From Haloarculaceae archaeon (GTDB lineage: Archaea > Halobacteriota > Halobacteria > Halobacteriales > Haloarculaceae), in NCBI GenBank assembly GCA_018609945.1, contig JAHENO010000230.1, positions 1 through 13,295 of the forward strand: a stretch of DNA of 13,295 nucleotides. Direction: 5' to 3'. The translations under genes were made by a program, and so were the position numbers. Positions 6,806 through 13,194 of the stretch are shown here, piece by piece. The stretch's first letter is position 1. The number at the start of each line of letters is the position of its first letter. A model generated the notes under the pieces. That model did no database searches, had not been told where the DNA came from, and worked only from the letters and a program-made list of their open reading frames with translations.

Positions 6806-7523
6806 CCGCGGACTGGTCGCGCTCGCGCTCGTCGTCGTCGTCACAATGGCTGTCTTCTCCGGGGGGATGTCCCAGTCGCTGTTGCACGACAGCGAAGTCG
6901 TCACCGCCACGATCAATGTCGGCACCGTCGACCCCGCAATCAACACCGGACCGTCGGAACTCGGCCTCCACAATGTCAGCCAACAGCACGACGGGAACCA
7001 GACCTGTGAGAACGCGGCATCGGAAACCATCGACGAGGATAGCCGTGGCGAGGGGGTCGCTATCAGATTCGATCCCGAAAACCGGACCGTCGGTGTCGGG
7101 AACGAGACCGAGTACAGGGTCCTCGTCGAGGGTGCGTCCGACAACATCACCTCCTACTATCTCGGGTTCACTCTGTGTGACCCGTCAGTTGCAACATTCG
7201 AGGGATTCGACCACTGGCACGTGACGGAATCGAGCACGCACAACGTGTCTGTGACAGACGGCACGCTCGAAGTCTCGGCCGGGTACAGTAGTGACTATCC
7301 GACCAGCAGTGACGGTGAGATAATCCTCGGAACGATCACTGTCGCTGGCAACGCCAGCGGTCAGGTCGAACTCGGGGTCGCGGACGTCAACGACGATATC
7401 CGCGACGTCGAGGCAAAGCGGTACAACATCACTGCCGCGGACGAGGCATCGCTTACAGTCACCGCCCGAGAAACCGGATCCGACGAGGGCGACGACGGCC
7501 CCGACGGCGAAAACGACTCATGA
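6798..7523 (+). CDS. cohesin-like surface protein with many N-glycosylation sequons
   Basis: The 241-residue protein starts with a hydrophobic segment (about 4-21) without twin arginines. It then shows SQSLLHDSEVVTATINVGTVD (25-45), which is a weak version of the SipW-substrate pattern. Residues about 88-222 resemble the cohesin/cohesin-like beta-sandwich: VGVGNETEYRVLVEGA, YYLGFTLCDPSVATFEG, DGEIILGTITVAG and a final strand. The tail is acidic and ends without a membrane anchor. Eight N-X-S/T sequons (N59, N67, N95, N102, N116, N149, N185, N210) are many for this length and suit the AglB glycosylation pathway. ATG 6798 is chosen over upstream frame because it overlaps the peptidase end by eight bases and has GGTGA just before it. 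It may be a third, accessory subunit; the cohesin label is moderate. Confidence 0.7.
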   Translation: MTDRGLVALALVVVVTMAVFSGGMSQSLLHDSEVVTATINVGTVDPAINTGPSELGLHNVSQQHDGNQTCENAASETIDEDSRGEGVAIRFDPENRTVGVGNETEYRVLVEGASDNITSYYLGFTLCDPSVATFEGFDHWHVTESSTHNVSVTDGTLEVSAGYSSDYPTSSDGEIILGTITVAGNASGQVELGVADVNDDIRDVEAKRYNITAADEASLTVTARETGSDEGDDGPDGENDS

Positions 7524-7574
7524 GAACTGCTGTCGCGCTGTGCCGTGCCGACTGCATGCTGGCCCTGGATTTCG

Positions 7575-7892
7575 TTACAGCCCACAGCAACCCCGGGGGC
7601 AGACTGGCGGGGATCTACCGAGTGGCGATCGTGCCACCCCTGTGATCCAGCCGTCGAAACTCCCGGCCTCGAACTGGATTTCGGTGACACCAGTGCTGTC
7701 GCTTCCTAGCGAACGCGTCGAAGACCGCTTCGGTGTCGACGAACTCGTAGCGCACCGCTTCGTCGTTCCCACAGAGGTGCCGAGGGCCGAGAACGCTGTT
7801 TCGACCTCGACCGGTTCCTCCCGGTCGCTGCGGGCCAGTCTCGAACATGTCTCCCGGCGGGCCCTTTCGATTCGTGCTAAATTCCGATACAT
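7575..7892 (-). pseudogene. possible frameshifted HalOD1-domain protein remnant
   Basis: No single frame here gives a convincing protein, but pieces from two minus-strand frames join into a HalOD1-like sequence. The first frame reads VETAFSALGTSVG, the second reads NDEAVRYEFVDTEAVFDAFA, and the first resumes with GSDSTGVTEIQFEAG and FDGWITG. The order and spacing fit the haloarchaeal HalOD1 output domain (an ALG helix, a Y-x-VD-x-EA helix, then VxFxxxGxxxxVxG strands). The two shifts compensate, at about 7767-7775 and 7703-7708. It is either a decayed gene or two assembly errors; similarity was judged by eye. The rest of 7524-8062 holds nothing else I can support. Confidence 0.35.
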
Positions 7893-8012
7893 CTCCCTGT
7901 TTTTGAGGGGTTGGGACTGTTGTCGCTGTTGTCCGGCAACCGCACTCTATCATCCGACCAATCCAGTATGGACTTACCACTACCTATGATATATTGTAAT
8001 AAAATCCTCATA

Positions 8013-8026
8013 TAATAGCTATTATG
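8013..8026. repeat. perfect 14-bp palindrome in AT-rich flank
   Basis: ATAATAGCTATTAT is a perfect palindrome in the AT-rich stretch next to the transposase fragment. It may be a protein site or part of an element end; it is also a sequence likely to arise in AT-rich DNA. Confidence 0.3.
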
Positions 8027-8041
8027 GAAAAAGAGAACCGG

Positions 8042-8060
8042 AATTTGTCCAGAACAAATT
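8042..8060 (-). terminator. inverted repeat just after the transposase fragment
   Basis: AATTTGT (8042-8048) and ACAAATT (8054-8060) form a seven-base stem with a five-base loop, three bases beyond the stop codon of the IS630-type fragment. It could end its transcript, or mark the point where the element was broken. The stem is AT-rich and weak. Confidence 0.3.
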
Positions 8061-8062
8061 AC

Positions 8063-8479
8063 TCATCTTAGTTCGTTCAGCAATCGCCGACAACTTGAGC
8101 GGGAGTAGGCGACGCCGAAATGGTCGTCAACGTACGCACAGACGAGTCGTGGAGTCCACGCGGACGCGTCGAATCCCACCGCTGTTGGCGATTGCTGGAG
8201 TCGTTTTTCGAGGTGAGTTCGTTGCTCGTCGGTGAGTTTGCGGGGACGGCCGCTCCGGTGCTCGTCGCGTACCGCTGTCATGATTGGCTCGGTTTCGAGT
8301 TGCGTCAGCCAGTTGTAGACCGTTCGCCGTTGGACGTCGTACCACTTCGCGAGTTCGGTCTGTGTGACGCCATGCTTGTACGCAATCGCCGCCGTCAGCC
8401 GCTGTGTCGGCTTGCTCCTCTCGACCCTGCTGAGGGCCTCTTGTAGTTCCTCGATTGTAACGTCCGCCAGTCTGGCCAT
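8063..8479 (-). pseudogene. IS630-family transposase, N-terminal helix-turn-helix half only
   Basis: The 138-residue product corresponds to the DNA-binding part of haloarchaeal IS630-type transposases. It has a first helix-turn-helix at about 24-60 (QRLTAAIAYKHGVTQTELAKWY and RRTVYNWLTQLE), the HRSGRPRKLTDEQ linker (74-86), and a second winged-helix region ending DDHFGVAYSRSSCRRLLNEL (118-137). In complete family members the DDE catalytic domain follows directly. Here the frame ends after NELR, and no DDE sequence is found in 7524-8062. It is therefore most likely a truncated transposase, or possibly a surviving DNA-binding protein since the frame is intact. The AT-rich flanks on both sides (7970-8060 and 8480-8600) fit a decayed insertion. 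ATG 8479 is the first start of the conserved part. Confidence 0.75.
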
Positions 8480-8610
8480 ATTCGCTGATGCATTTATCGA
8501 GTAATAACTTTTGATGATTTGTAGTAGATCATTACTCTCATTATATTAAATATATTTATCAAATACTTGTTATAAATGAAGCTTCGTATCAATGGATGTA
8601 GGTCTTGCCG

Positions 8611-9000
8611 TCAGGAACCGTCGGGTTCGTAGGCGTGGACGTCTTCGACGGACGGGGCACCGATGGCCAGCACCCGCGTGTTGCCGTCCGCGTCTTCGGG
8701 GTTGTACGCGCGCTGTGGACTGCCCGGATCGACGAACAGCGCCTGGTCGCGCTCGACGACGTACTCGCCCTCGGGTGTCTCGACGTGGAGTTCCCCCTCC
8801 AGCACGTAGAACACCTCGACCTGTTCGTCGTGGTAGTGATACTGCAGGCCGGGCTGTTCGCCGGGCGCGAGGTCGTAGACGCGCATCCCGATTTTCGAGT
8901 CGTGGTACTCGTGGCCGGCCGCGGCGCTGAGCGACCGGACGTCGGTCGGACGGTCGTCCCACTGTTCCAGGTCGTCGGGGTCGACGAGGTGATAGCCCAT
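8611..9000 (-). CDS. small cupin-domain protein
   Basis: A 129-residue single-domain cupin, a metal-binding beta-barrel with many possible roles. Motif 1 is GLQYHYHDEQVEVFYVLEGE (51-70), giving ligands H55, H57 and E62. Motif 2 is VDPGSPQRAYN (90-100), where the fourth ligand position, normally His, is Gln96. Loss of that His suggests altered metal binding or a non-catalytic role. The start at 9000 is chosen because the cupin fold begins right there; an open frame runs far upstream only because it lies antisense to the GC-rich mutase gene. A weak T-rich element on the minus strand (about 9022-9033) lies 25 bases upstream, suiting a leaderless transcript. It is divergent from the mutase gene at 9172. 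Its substrate is unknown. Confidence 0.88.
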   Translation of the reverse strand: MGYHLVDPDDLEQWDDRPTDVRSLSAAAGHEYHDSKIGMRVYDLAPGEQPGLQYHYHDEQVEVFYVLEGELHVETPEGEYVVERDQALFVDPGSPQRAYNPEDADGNTRVLAIGAPSVEDVHAYEPDGS

Positions 9001-9140
9001 ACCGGAGGCTGGTGGCCGCGGGACAAAAAACACCCACCAGTTACCGGGCGGCACTGTCCAGATACCTCCCGTGTTCGTTCTGCGATTTCCGACGGCGACC
9101 CGATACGCGTCCGAACGGTGCCCGACTCCGGGAGCCGCAG

Positions 9141-9150
9141 CTATTTTATC
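9141..9150 (+). promoter_or_regulatory. TATA-like element of the mutase gene
   Basis: CTATTTTAT lies about 25-30 bases before ATG 9172, the distance expected for a leaderless haloarchaeal transcript starting at or next to the start codon. No ribosome-binding sequence is seen before the ATG, which agrees. Confidence 0.55.
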
Positions 9151-9171
9151 GGGGACGCGAAAGGGGCGCAC

Positions 9172-10521
9172 ATGGAACTGTTCGGGACGGCCGGCATCCG
9201 GGGACCAGTCACGGAGGTGACGCCGGGTCTCGCGCTCGCGATCGGGCAGGCTGCGGGCGCGGACGGCGAGGCGTTCGTGGTGGGCCGGGACGGCCGCGTG
9301 ACGGGTCCTGCCCTGGAGAACGCGGTCGTCGCCGGCCTCGAGAGCGCCGGCGCGGACGTCGAGCGTGCGGGCACGGTGCCGACGCCGGCCCTGGCCTTCG
9401 CCTCGCAGGGCCGCCGGGGCGTGATGCTCACTGCCAGCCACAACCCCCCGCCAGACAACGGGGTCAAGGTCTTCGTCGACGGCGTCGAGTACGACCGCGC
9501 GGCCGAACAGCGCGTCGAGGACCGCGTCGAGAGCGGGACCGACGCCGCCACCTGGGACGCGTGGGGCGAGGACGTCCGCGCCGACCCGCTGCCGGCCTAC
9601 CGCGACGCAGTCGTCGACTTCGCGAGCGGTCGCGGCGGGGACCCCGACGGGCTGACGGTGGCGGTCGACTGCGGGAACGGGATGGCGAGCCTCGCGACGC
9701 CGCAGGTGCTGGCGGGCCTCGGTGCCGACGTCCGTGCGCTCAACGCCAACGTCGACGGGCACTTCCCCGCTCGCGAGAGCAAACCCACCCCCGAGACGCT
9801 CTCGGACCTGCGTGCGTTCGTCGACGGGACCGCCGACCTGGGGATCGGCCACGACGGCGACGCCGACCGGATCGTGATCGTCGACGGCGACGGCGAGGTC
9901 GTCCACGAGGACACCGTCCTCGCCATCCTCGCCGAGCACTACACTCGCGCGAGCGACGCCGCCGATCCCGTGGTGGTGACCACGCCCAACGCCTCGGCCC
10001 GGATCGACGAGCGGGTCCGCGCCGCCGGCGGCCGGGTCGAACGCGTCCGCCTCGGTGCGCTCCACGAGGGCATCGCTGCGGCCCGCGAGGCCGGCGACGC
10101 CGACACCGAGGTCGCCTTCGCGGCCGAGCCCTGGAAGCACATCCACACGCCTTTCGGCGGGTGGATCGACGGCGTCGCCTCGGCGGCGGTGTTCGTCCGA
10201 CTGGTCGCAAGCGAGGGGCTGGCCGCGCTCCGCGAGCCCGTCACCGAACGCCCCTACCGCAAGGCCGACGTGCGCTGTCCCGACGACGCGAAAGCGGCGA
10301 CGATGGACCGCCTGGAGACGGTCCTGCCCGAGACGTTCGCCGAGGCGACCGTCGACACCGAGCACGGCGTCCGGCTCGAACTGCCGGACGGGGGATGGGT
10401 ACTCGTCCGGCAGAGCGGGACCGAACCCTACGTCCGGATCTACGTCGAGAGCGAATCCGTCGACGAGATCCTCGAGACGGTCGTCGAGGCGGTCGAGTCG
10501 GCGGTCGCGGCAGAGACGTAG
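9172..10521 (+). CDS. phosphohexomutase (phosphoglucosamine/phosphomannomutase family)
   Basis: The 449-residue cytoplasmic enzyme belongs to the alpha-D-phosphohexomutase family, which moves a phosphate between C1 and C6 of a sugar. It has all four expected sites in order. The N-terminus FGTAGIRG (4-11) is followed by the phosphoserine loop TASHNPPPDNG with Ser89, the metal loop DGDADR (228-233), the sugar-binding region EPWKHIHTPFGGWIDG (319-334) and the phosphate-binding RQSGTEP (413-419). Length is normal. The sugar loop lacks the GExSGH form of bacterial GlmM, so the preferred sugar (glucosamine, mannose or glucose phosphate) cannot be fixed. Products of such enzymes feed nucleotide sugars used in glycan and N-glycan synthesis. 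ATG 9172 is set by the start of the FGTAGIRG motif and the TATA element before it. Confidence 0.93.
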   Translation: MELFGTAGIRGPVTEVTPGLALAIGQAAGADGEAFVVGRDGRVTGPALENAVVAGLESAGADVERAGTVPTPALAFASQGRRGVMLTASHNPPPDNGVKVFVDGVEYDRAAEQRVEDRVESGTDAATWDAWGEDVRADPLPAYRDAVVDFASGRGGDPDGLTVAVDCGNGMASLATPQVLAGLGADVRALNANVDGHFPARESKPTPETLSDLRAFVDGTADLGIGHDGDADRIVIVDGDGEVVHEDTVLAILAEHYTRASDAADPVVVTTPNASARIDERVRAAGGRVERVRLGALHEGIAAAREAGDADTEVAFAAEPWKHIHTPFGGWIDGVASAAVFVRLVASEGLAALREPVTERPYRKADVRCPDDAKAATMDRLETVLPETFAEATVDTEHGVRLELPDGGWVLVRQSGTEPYVRIYVESESVDEILETVVEAVESAVAAET

Positions 10522-10945
10522 AGGTACGGCCCGCGCCGTGGATCCGGCAAGACGAGCGAGGGGACCAACAAATCGGACGGGTTAGTGGCGCATTCCATCG
10601 TCCACTTTTGCAGCAGCCACATGGTGACGGCTGTAGCTATTTTCCAGGTCGACCGCACGACGTGCGGATCCGGTTATGAACCACAGCAGTCATTATCGCT
10701 CAAAAATTGTCAGAAACGGCGTGCAAGATGGCGGGCGCGCATTCATCAACCGGGACCGACCGGAACCACGACTGAGAATCTGGCGTGTGTCGCACCGAGT
10801 GAGTCCGCCCGTTCACGGTGTGACCAGCGAAGATCCGCTGAACACTGTTGACGGGGTAACACTATCCAGTTCGACTTCGAATGTACCGGATTGCCTCTCA
10901 CCACCAGGCGAGGGGCGATTGCCGCGCAGAACGGGTGCACCACCC
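10522..10945. other. gene-free stretch with a 15-bp palindrome
   Basis: Between the mutase and the AhpD-like gene I see no supported gene. The clearest structure is CCGCACG-A-CGTGCGG at 10653-10667, seven-base arms around one base. A longer frame from 10676 runs into the downstream gene but has no family features before residue 91, so it is not used as the start. The promoter of the downstream gene must lie here, but no strong TATA box stands out. Confidence 0.4.
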
Positions 10946-11344
10946 ATGGTATCACCAGAAACACACCAAGAAATCGAAGAAATGCTTGGCCAGGTTCCCA
11001 GTTGGATGGACCAGCTTGCTGAGCCTGCCAGCGAACACAGCTGGGGACTCTTTCGTGATCTCGAAGCCGGGGAGACCGAACTGTCCGGACGAGAGAAACA
11101 GCTCATCGGTGTCGGCGTTGCAGCCGCTATCAACTGTCCCTACTGTACCTACTTCCACAAAGAAGATGCGCGCTTAGAGGGTGCCACGGAGGATGAAATC
11201 GAAGAGGCAGTCAACCTCGCCAGCGTGACGAAGTACTTCTCAACGATTCTCCACGGGAACGAGGTTGACGTAGACGACTTCGCAACGGAAACAGACGAGA
11301 TTGTCGACCACATCAAAGAGCAAGAGGCCCCAGCAGACGACTAA
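10946..11344 (+). CDS. AhpD/carboxymuconolactone-decarboxylase-like protein
   Basis: A 132-residue, all-helical, cytoplasmic protein of the AhpD/CMD family. The core motif is NCPYCTYFHKEDA at 63-75, with the C-x2-C pair Cys64 and Cys67 and His71, which in AhpD-type members form a peroxidase-like thiol centre. The helix before it, REKQLIGVGVAAAI, and the following GATEDEIEEAVNLA are also typical. ATG 10946 is chosen because the family sequence begins there, although the frame is open further upstream. Redox defence is the likely role; a true muconolactone decarboxylase is unlikely. A T6 run at 11364-11369 shortly after the stop may end transcription. Confidence 0.88.
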   Translation: MVSPETHQEIEEMLGQVPSWMDQLAEPASEHSWGLFRDLEAGETELSGREKQLIGVGVAAAINCPYCTYFHKEDARLEGATEDEIEEAVNLASVTKYFSTILHGNEVDVDDFATETDEIVDHIKEQEAPADD

Positions 11345-11363
11345 GTCGGCCGTCACGAAGGGG

Positions 11364-11369
11364 TTTTTT
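11364..11369 (+). terminator. T-run terminator after the AhpD-like gene
   Basis: Six T residues follow GGGG about 20 bases after the stop codon; archaeal polymerases stop at such runs without needing a hairpin. The remaining 11370-11509 shows nothing else I can support. Confidence 0.4.
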
Positions 11370-11509
11370 ATGTTCTTTGACTGAACGACCAATCCGCTCC
11401 AAGAGCAGTGGAGTAAACGAAGCGTCGTGCTGACTTCACACTCTCCATCTCGTACTGGAGAAATTGCCATATATGATCTTTGTCAGGTGGGTTCGTGCAG
11501 GATGAAAGG

Positions 11510-11528
11510 CTGTCTCTTACCCATAAAT
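11510..11528 (+). repeat. left terminal inverted repeat of the IS
   Basis: CTGTCTCTTACCCATAAAT; pairs with 13152-13170 at 16 of 19 positions. This end lies downstream of the transposase gene. Confidence 0.7.
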
Positions 11529-11672
11529 CAGCGCTCAAGTGAAAAATCAACTCACACGAAGGGTGAGACAAAAGAATTGGTCAGATAGCAATCAGTGTTC
11601 TTGGCAAACCACAGTTCTTTCGCGGACCTCTCTCCATGAGACCGCGGATAGGAGTGGCGTTTTGCCGGATGT

Positions 11673-11704
11673 CGCTGAATGAGCGGCTTGTCGCTTATTC
11701 AGCG
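11673..11704 (-). terminator. long hairpin over the transposase stop codon
   Basis: CGCTGAATGAGCG (11673-11685) and CGCTTATTCAGCG (11692-11704) pair at 12 of 13 positions around a six-base loop. The transposase stop codon lies within one arm (11695-11697). It could end transposase transcription or, as a structure over the stop, affect translation or block read-in. Confidence 0.5.
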
Positions 11705-13122
11705 CCGAGTTCGTAGCCTTCCGCCCACATGCGAAGCTTCTGCAGCCCTTTCCACATCGCCTGCCATCCTGGTGGCGGATCTGAATTGCGGTCAAGATAG
11801 CCGCCGAGCTTTGCCACATGTACTGCGTAGGCTTTGCCAGACTCCCCGCGCAGTTCTGGAAATTTCGCTTCCAGAACTGCGCGTTCGGCATCGCTCAACA
11901 ACACCTCTGGATCGGCCGATGAGTTCCCACGAGCCAGGTCTCGTAACTCCAGCACTTGCCACGCAATCACCGAATACACCCCCAATAACACATCCATGCG
12001 TCCCCACGTCTGGAGTTGCCGTTGTTCGATCTTACAGCCTGTTTTCAGCGCCTTGTGCCACTCTTCGATTCGCCAGCGAAGACCATAATACTCGATGACG
12101 GTCAACGCTGCGTCCAGACCGTTGACCGATTCAGTGGTGAGTAACACCCACTGAATCGGGTCCTCACTCTTTCCGATCTCGTCAACTTGCACGACGTTCA
12201 CCTGAATCGGGTCTGCTCCATCAGGGGCACGGTTTGTCGGGAGAAGCTCACATGTTCCCGTTGCAATCGACAGCTCTGCAGTCCGGGCTTTTCTCCCGCC
12301 AGCTTGGTGAATGTCGAGGGTCGTGCGACCTTCCTCGGGAAGGTCGCTACTCCAGTCGAAGAGTTTGGTATCTTCTCCAGTCGGCGTTCGGATCCGTCTG
12401 TTGTACTGCGCACGCACGACGAAGCCAGCGCTGTCCATCTCTTCGATGATTTCAGCGTACAACGAGAAGTCGTCTGCGCCGCGGTCGTGAATAAAAATCG
12501 GTCGCACGGTTTCGGGAAGCCACGTTCTGGCACGCCTATCTCCACGAATCCATTTCTCGTGGCGCGTTTCAAGCAGAATCGGCTCATCTTTGCCGTTTGC
12601 GTCGTGTGTCGTGATTTCCTGTCGGTCCTCGATCAGCGCCTGCTGATCGATGACCCCCGTCATGTGATGCGTATGTGGATCAATGCCGATCGTCGAGTGG
12701 ACTTTGACGCCTTCGAGTTCCATCTCAGACGCGCCGATATCGCCGAGACCTTCCTTTGATGGATGTCTCGGAAAGACAAGTTCGGTCGTATCCGAGACAA
12801 CCAAGAGTTCGTCTGTCTCTTGGACCCGCGAGCGTTGTGCTTGCCTGTGAGAAGCGAAGATTTCGGCGGAATTCACACTCTCATTATCGCAAAATCGGTA
12901 TGTAGCCTTTGTGGAGGCGGAGTTCTCGCAGGCGATCGGGATGGACTCGGCAGGTGAACTGCCGAGTTCATCCCCAATCTGTACCAATCGGTCGGTGAGT
13001 CGTGTGTCTCCAAAGTCGGCATACTGAAACTCGGTCTGCACTTGCCCTGATATATCCATCTTACAGAATGGGCTATCACGGTCCAAATCCGATTGTCTCT
13101 TCTCCAGAATGCTGTTAATCAC
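11695..13122 (-). CDS. IS4-family transposase, IS50/Tn5-like
   Basis: The 475-residue transposase has the Tn5-like N-terminal DNA-binding region (FGDTRLTDRLVQIGDEL at 37-53 and the ENSASTKATYRFCDN region at 66-80). The RNase-H-like catalytic core follows, with D111 in VVSDTTELVF, D213 in IHDRGADDF and E353 in the Y-x2-R-x3-E-x6-K signature (Y346, R349, E353, K360; sequence GLRWRIEEWHKALKTG). The C-terminal LGGYLDRNSDPPPGW region matches Tn5 LGGFMD. All three catalytic acids and the signature are present, and the frame is intact, so it may be active. ATG 13122 gives the longest product; ATG 13059 is an alternative start right before the Tn5-like domain. Confidence 0.93.
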   Translation of the reverse strand: MINSILEKRQSDLDRDSPFCKMDISGQVQTEFQYADFGDTRLTDRLVQIGDELGSSPAESIPIACENSASTKATYRFCDNESVNSAEIFASHRQAQRSRVQETDELLVVSDTTELVFPRHPSKEGLGDIGASEMELEGVKVHSTIGIDPHTHHMTGVIDQQALIEDRQEITTHDANGKDEPILLETRHEKWIRGDRRARTWLPETVRPIFIHDRGADDFSLYAEIIEEMDSAGFVVRAQYNRRIRTPTGEDTKLFDWSSDLPEEGRTTLDIHQAGGRKARTAELSIATGTCELLPTNRAPDGADPIQVNVVQVDEIGKSEDPIQWVLLTTESVNGLDAALTVIEYYGLRWRIEEWHKALKTGCKIEQRQLQTWGRMDVLLGVYSVIAWQVLELRDLARGNSSADPEVLLSDAERAVLEAKFPELRGESGKAYAVHVAKLGGYLDRNSDPPPGWQAMWKGLQKLRMWAEGYELGAE

Positions 13123-13151
13123 GGTATTAGTCCGTCAAAAGCGATAATAGC

Positions 13152-13170
13152 ATTTGTGGGTAAGAGACCA
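13152..13170 (-). repeat. right terminal inverted repeat of the IS
   Basis: Inverted, it reads TGGTCTCTTACCCACAAAT; it mismatches the left repeat at the first two positions and at position 15. It lies upstream of the transposase start. Confidence 0.65.
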
Positions 13171-13194
13171 TCCGTTCTAGTTTTAGCAGGCGCG

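Larger units (their letters stand above)
11510..13170 (-). mobile_element. IS4-family (IS50/Tn5-like) insertion sequence
   Basis: An element of about 1.66 kb bounded by imperfect terminal inverted repeats and carrying one transposase gene on the minus strand. The left end reads CTGTCTCTTACCCATAAAT and the right end, inverted, TGGTCTCTTACCCACAAAT: 16 of 19 positions agree. The left end closely resembles the Tn5/IS50 end CTGTCTCTTATACACA, which fits the Tn5-like transposase. No target-site duplication was found next to the ends, so the exact borders could be off by a few bases, or the element may have recombined. It sits between the AhpD-like gene and the end of another gene and seems not to split a gene. 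Confidence 0.8.

Noticed and set aside
7540..7989. 149-codon plus-strand frame after the cohesin-like gene
   Set aside because: Composition is not haloarchaeal-like, there is no recognisable domain, and the minus strand has a better explanation as a HalOD1-like remnant.
9001..10365. 584-residue minus-strand protein including the cupin
   Set aside because: All but the last 129 residues are antisense to the mutase gene; long open antisense frames are common in GC-rich genes.
10676..10945. N-terminal extension of the AhpD-like protein
   Set aside because: The 90 added residues are basic and low in features, while the family sequence begins at ATG 10946.
11501..13179. Target-site duplication around the Tn5-like element
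   Set aside because: The nine bases on the left (GATGAAAGG) and right (TCCGTTCTA) do not match, and shifting the borders by a few bases does not help.
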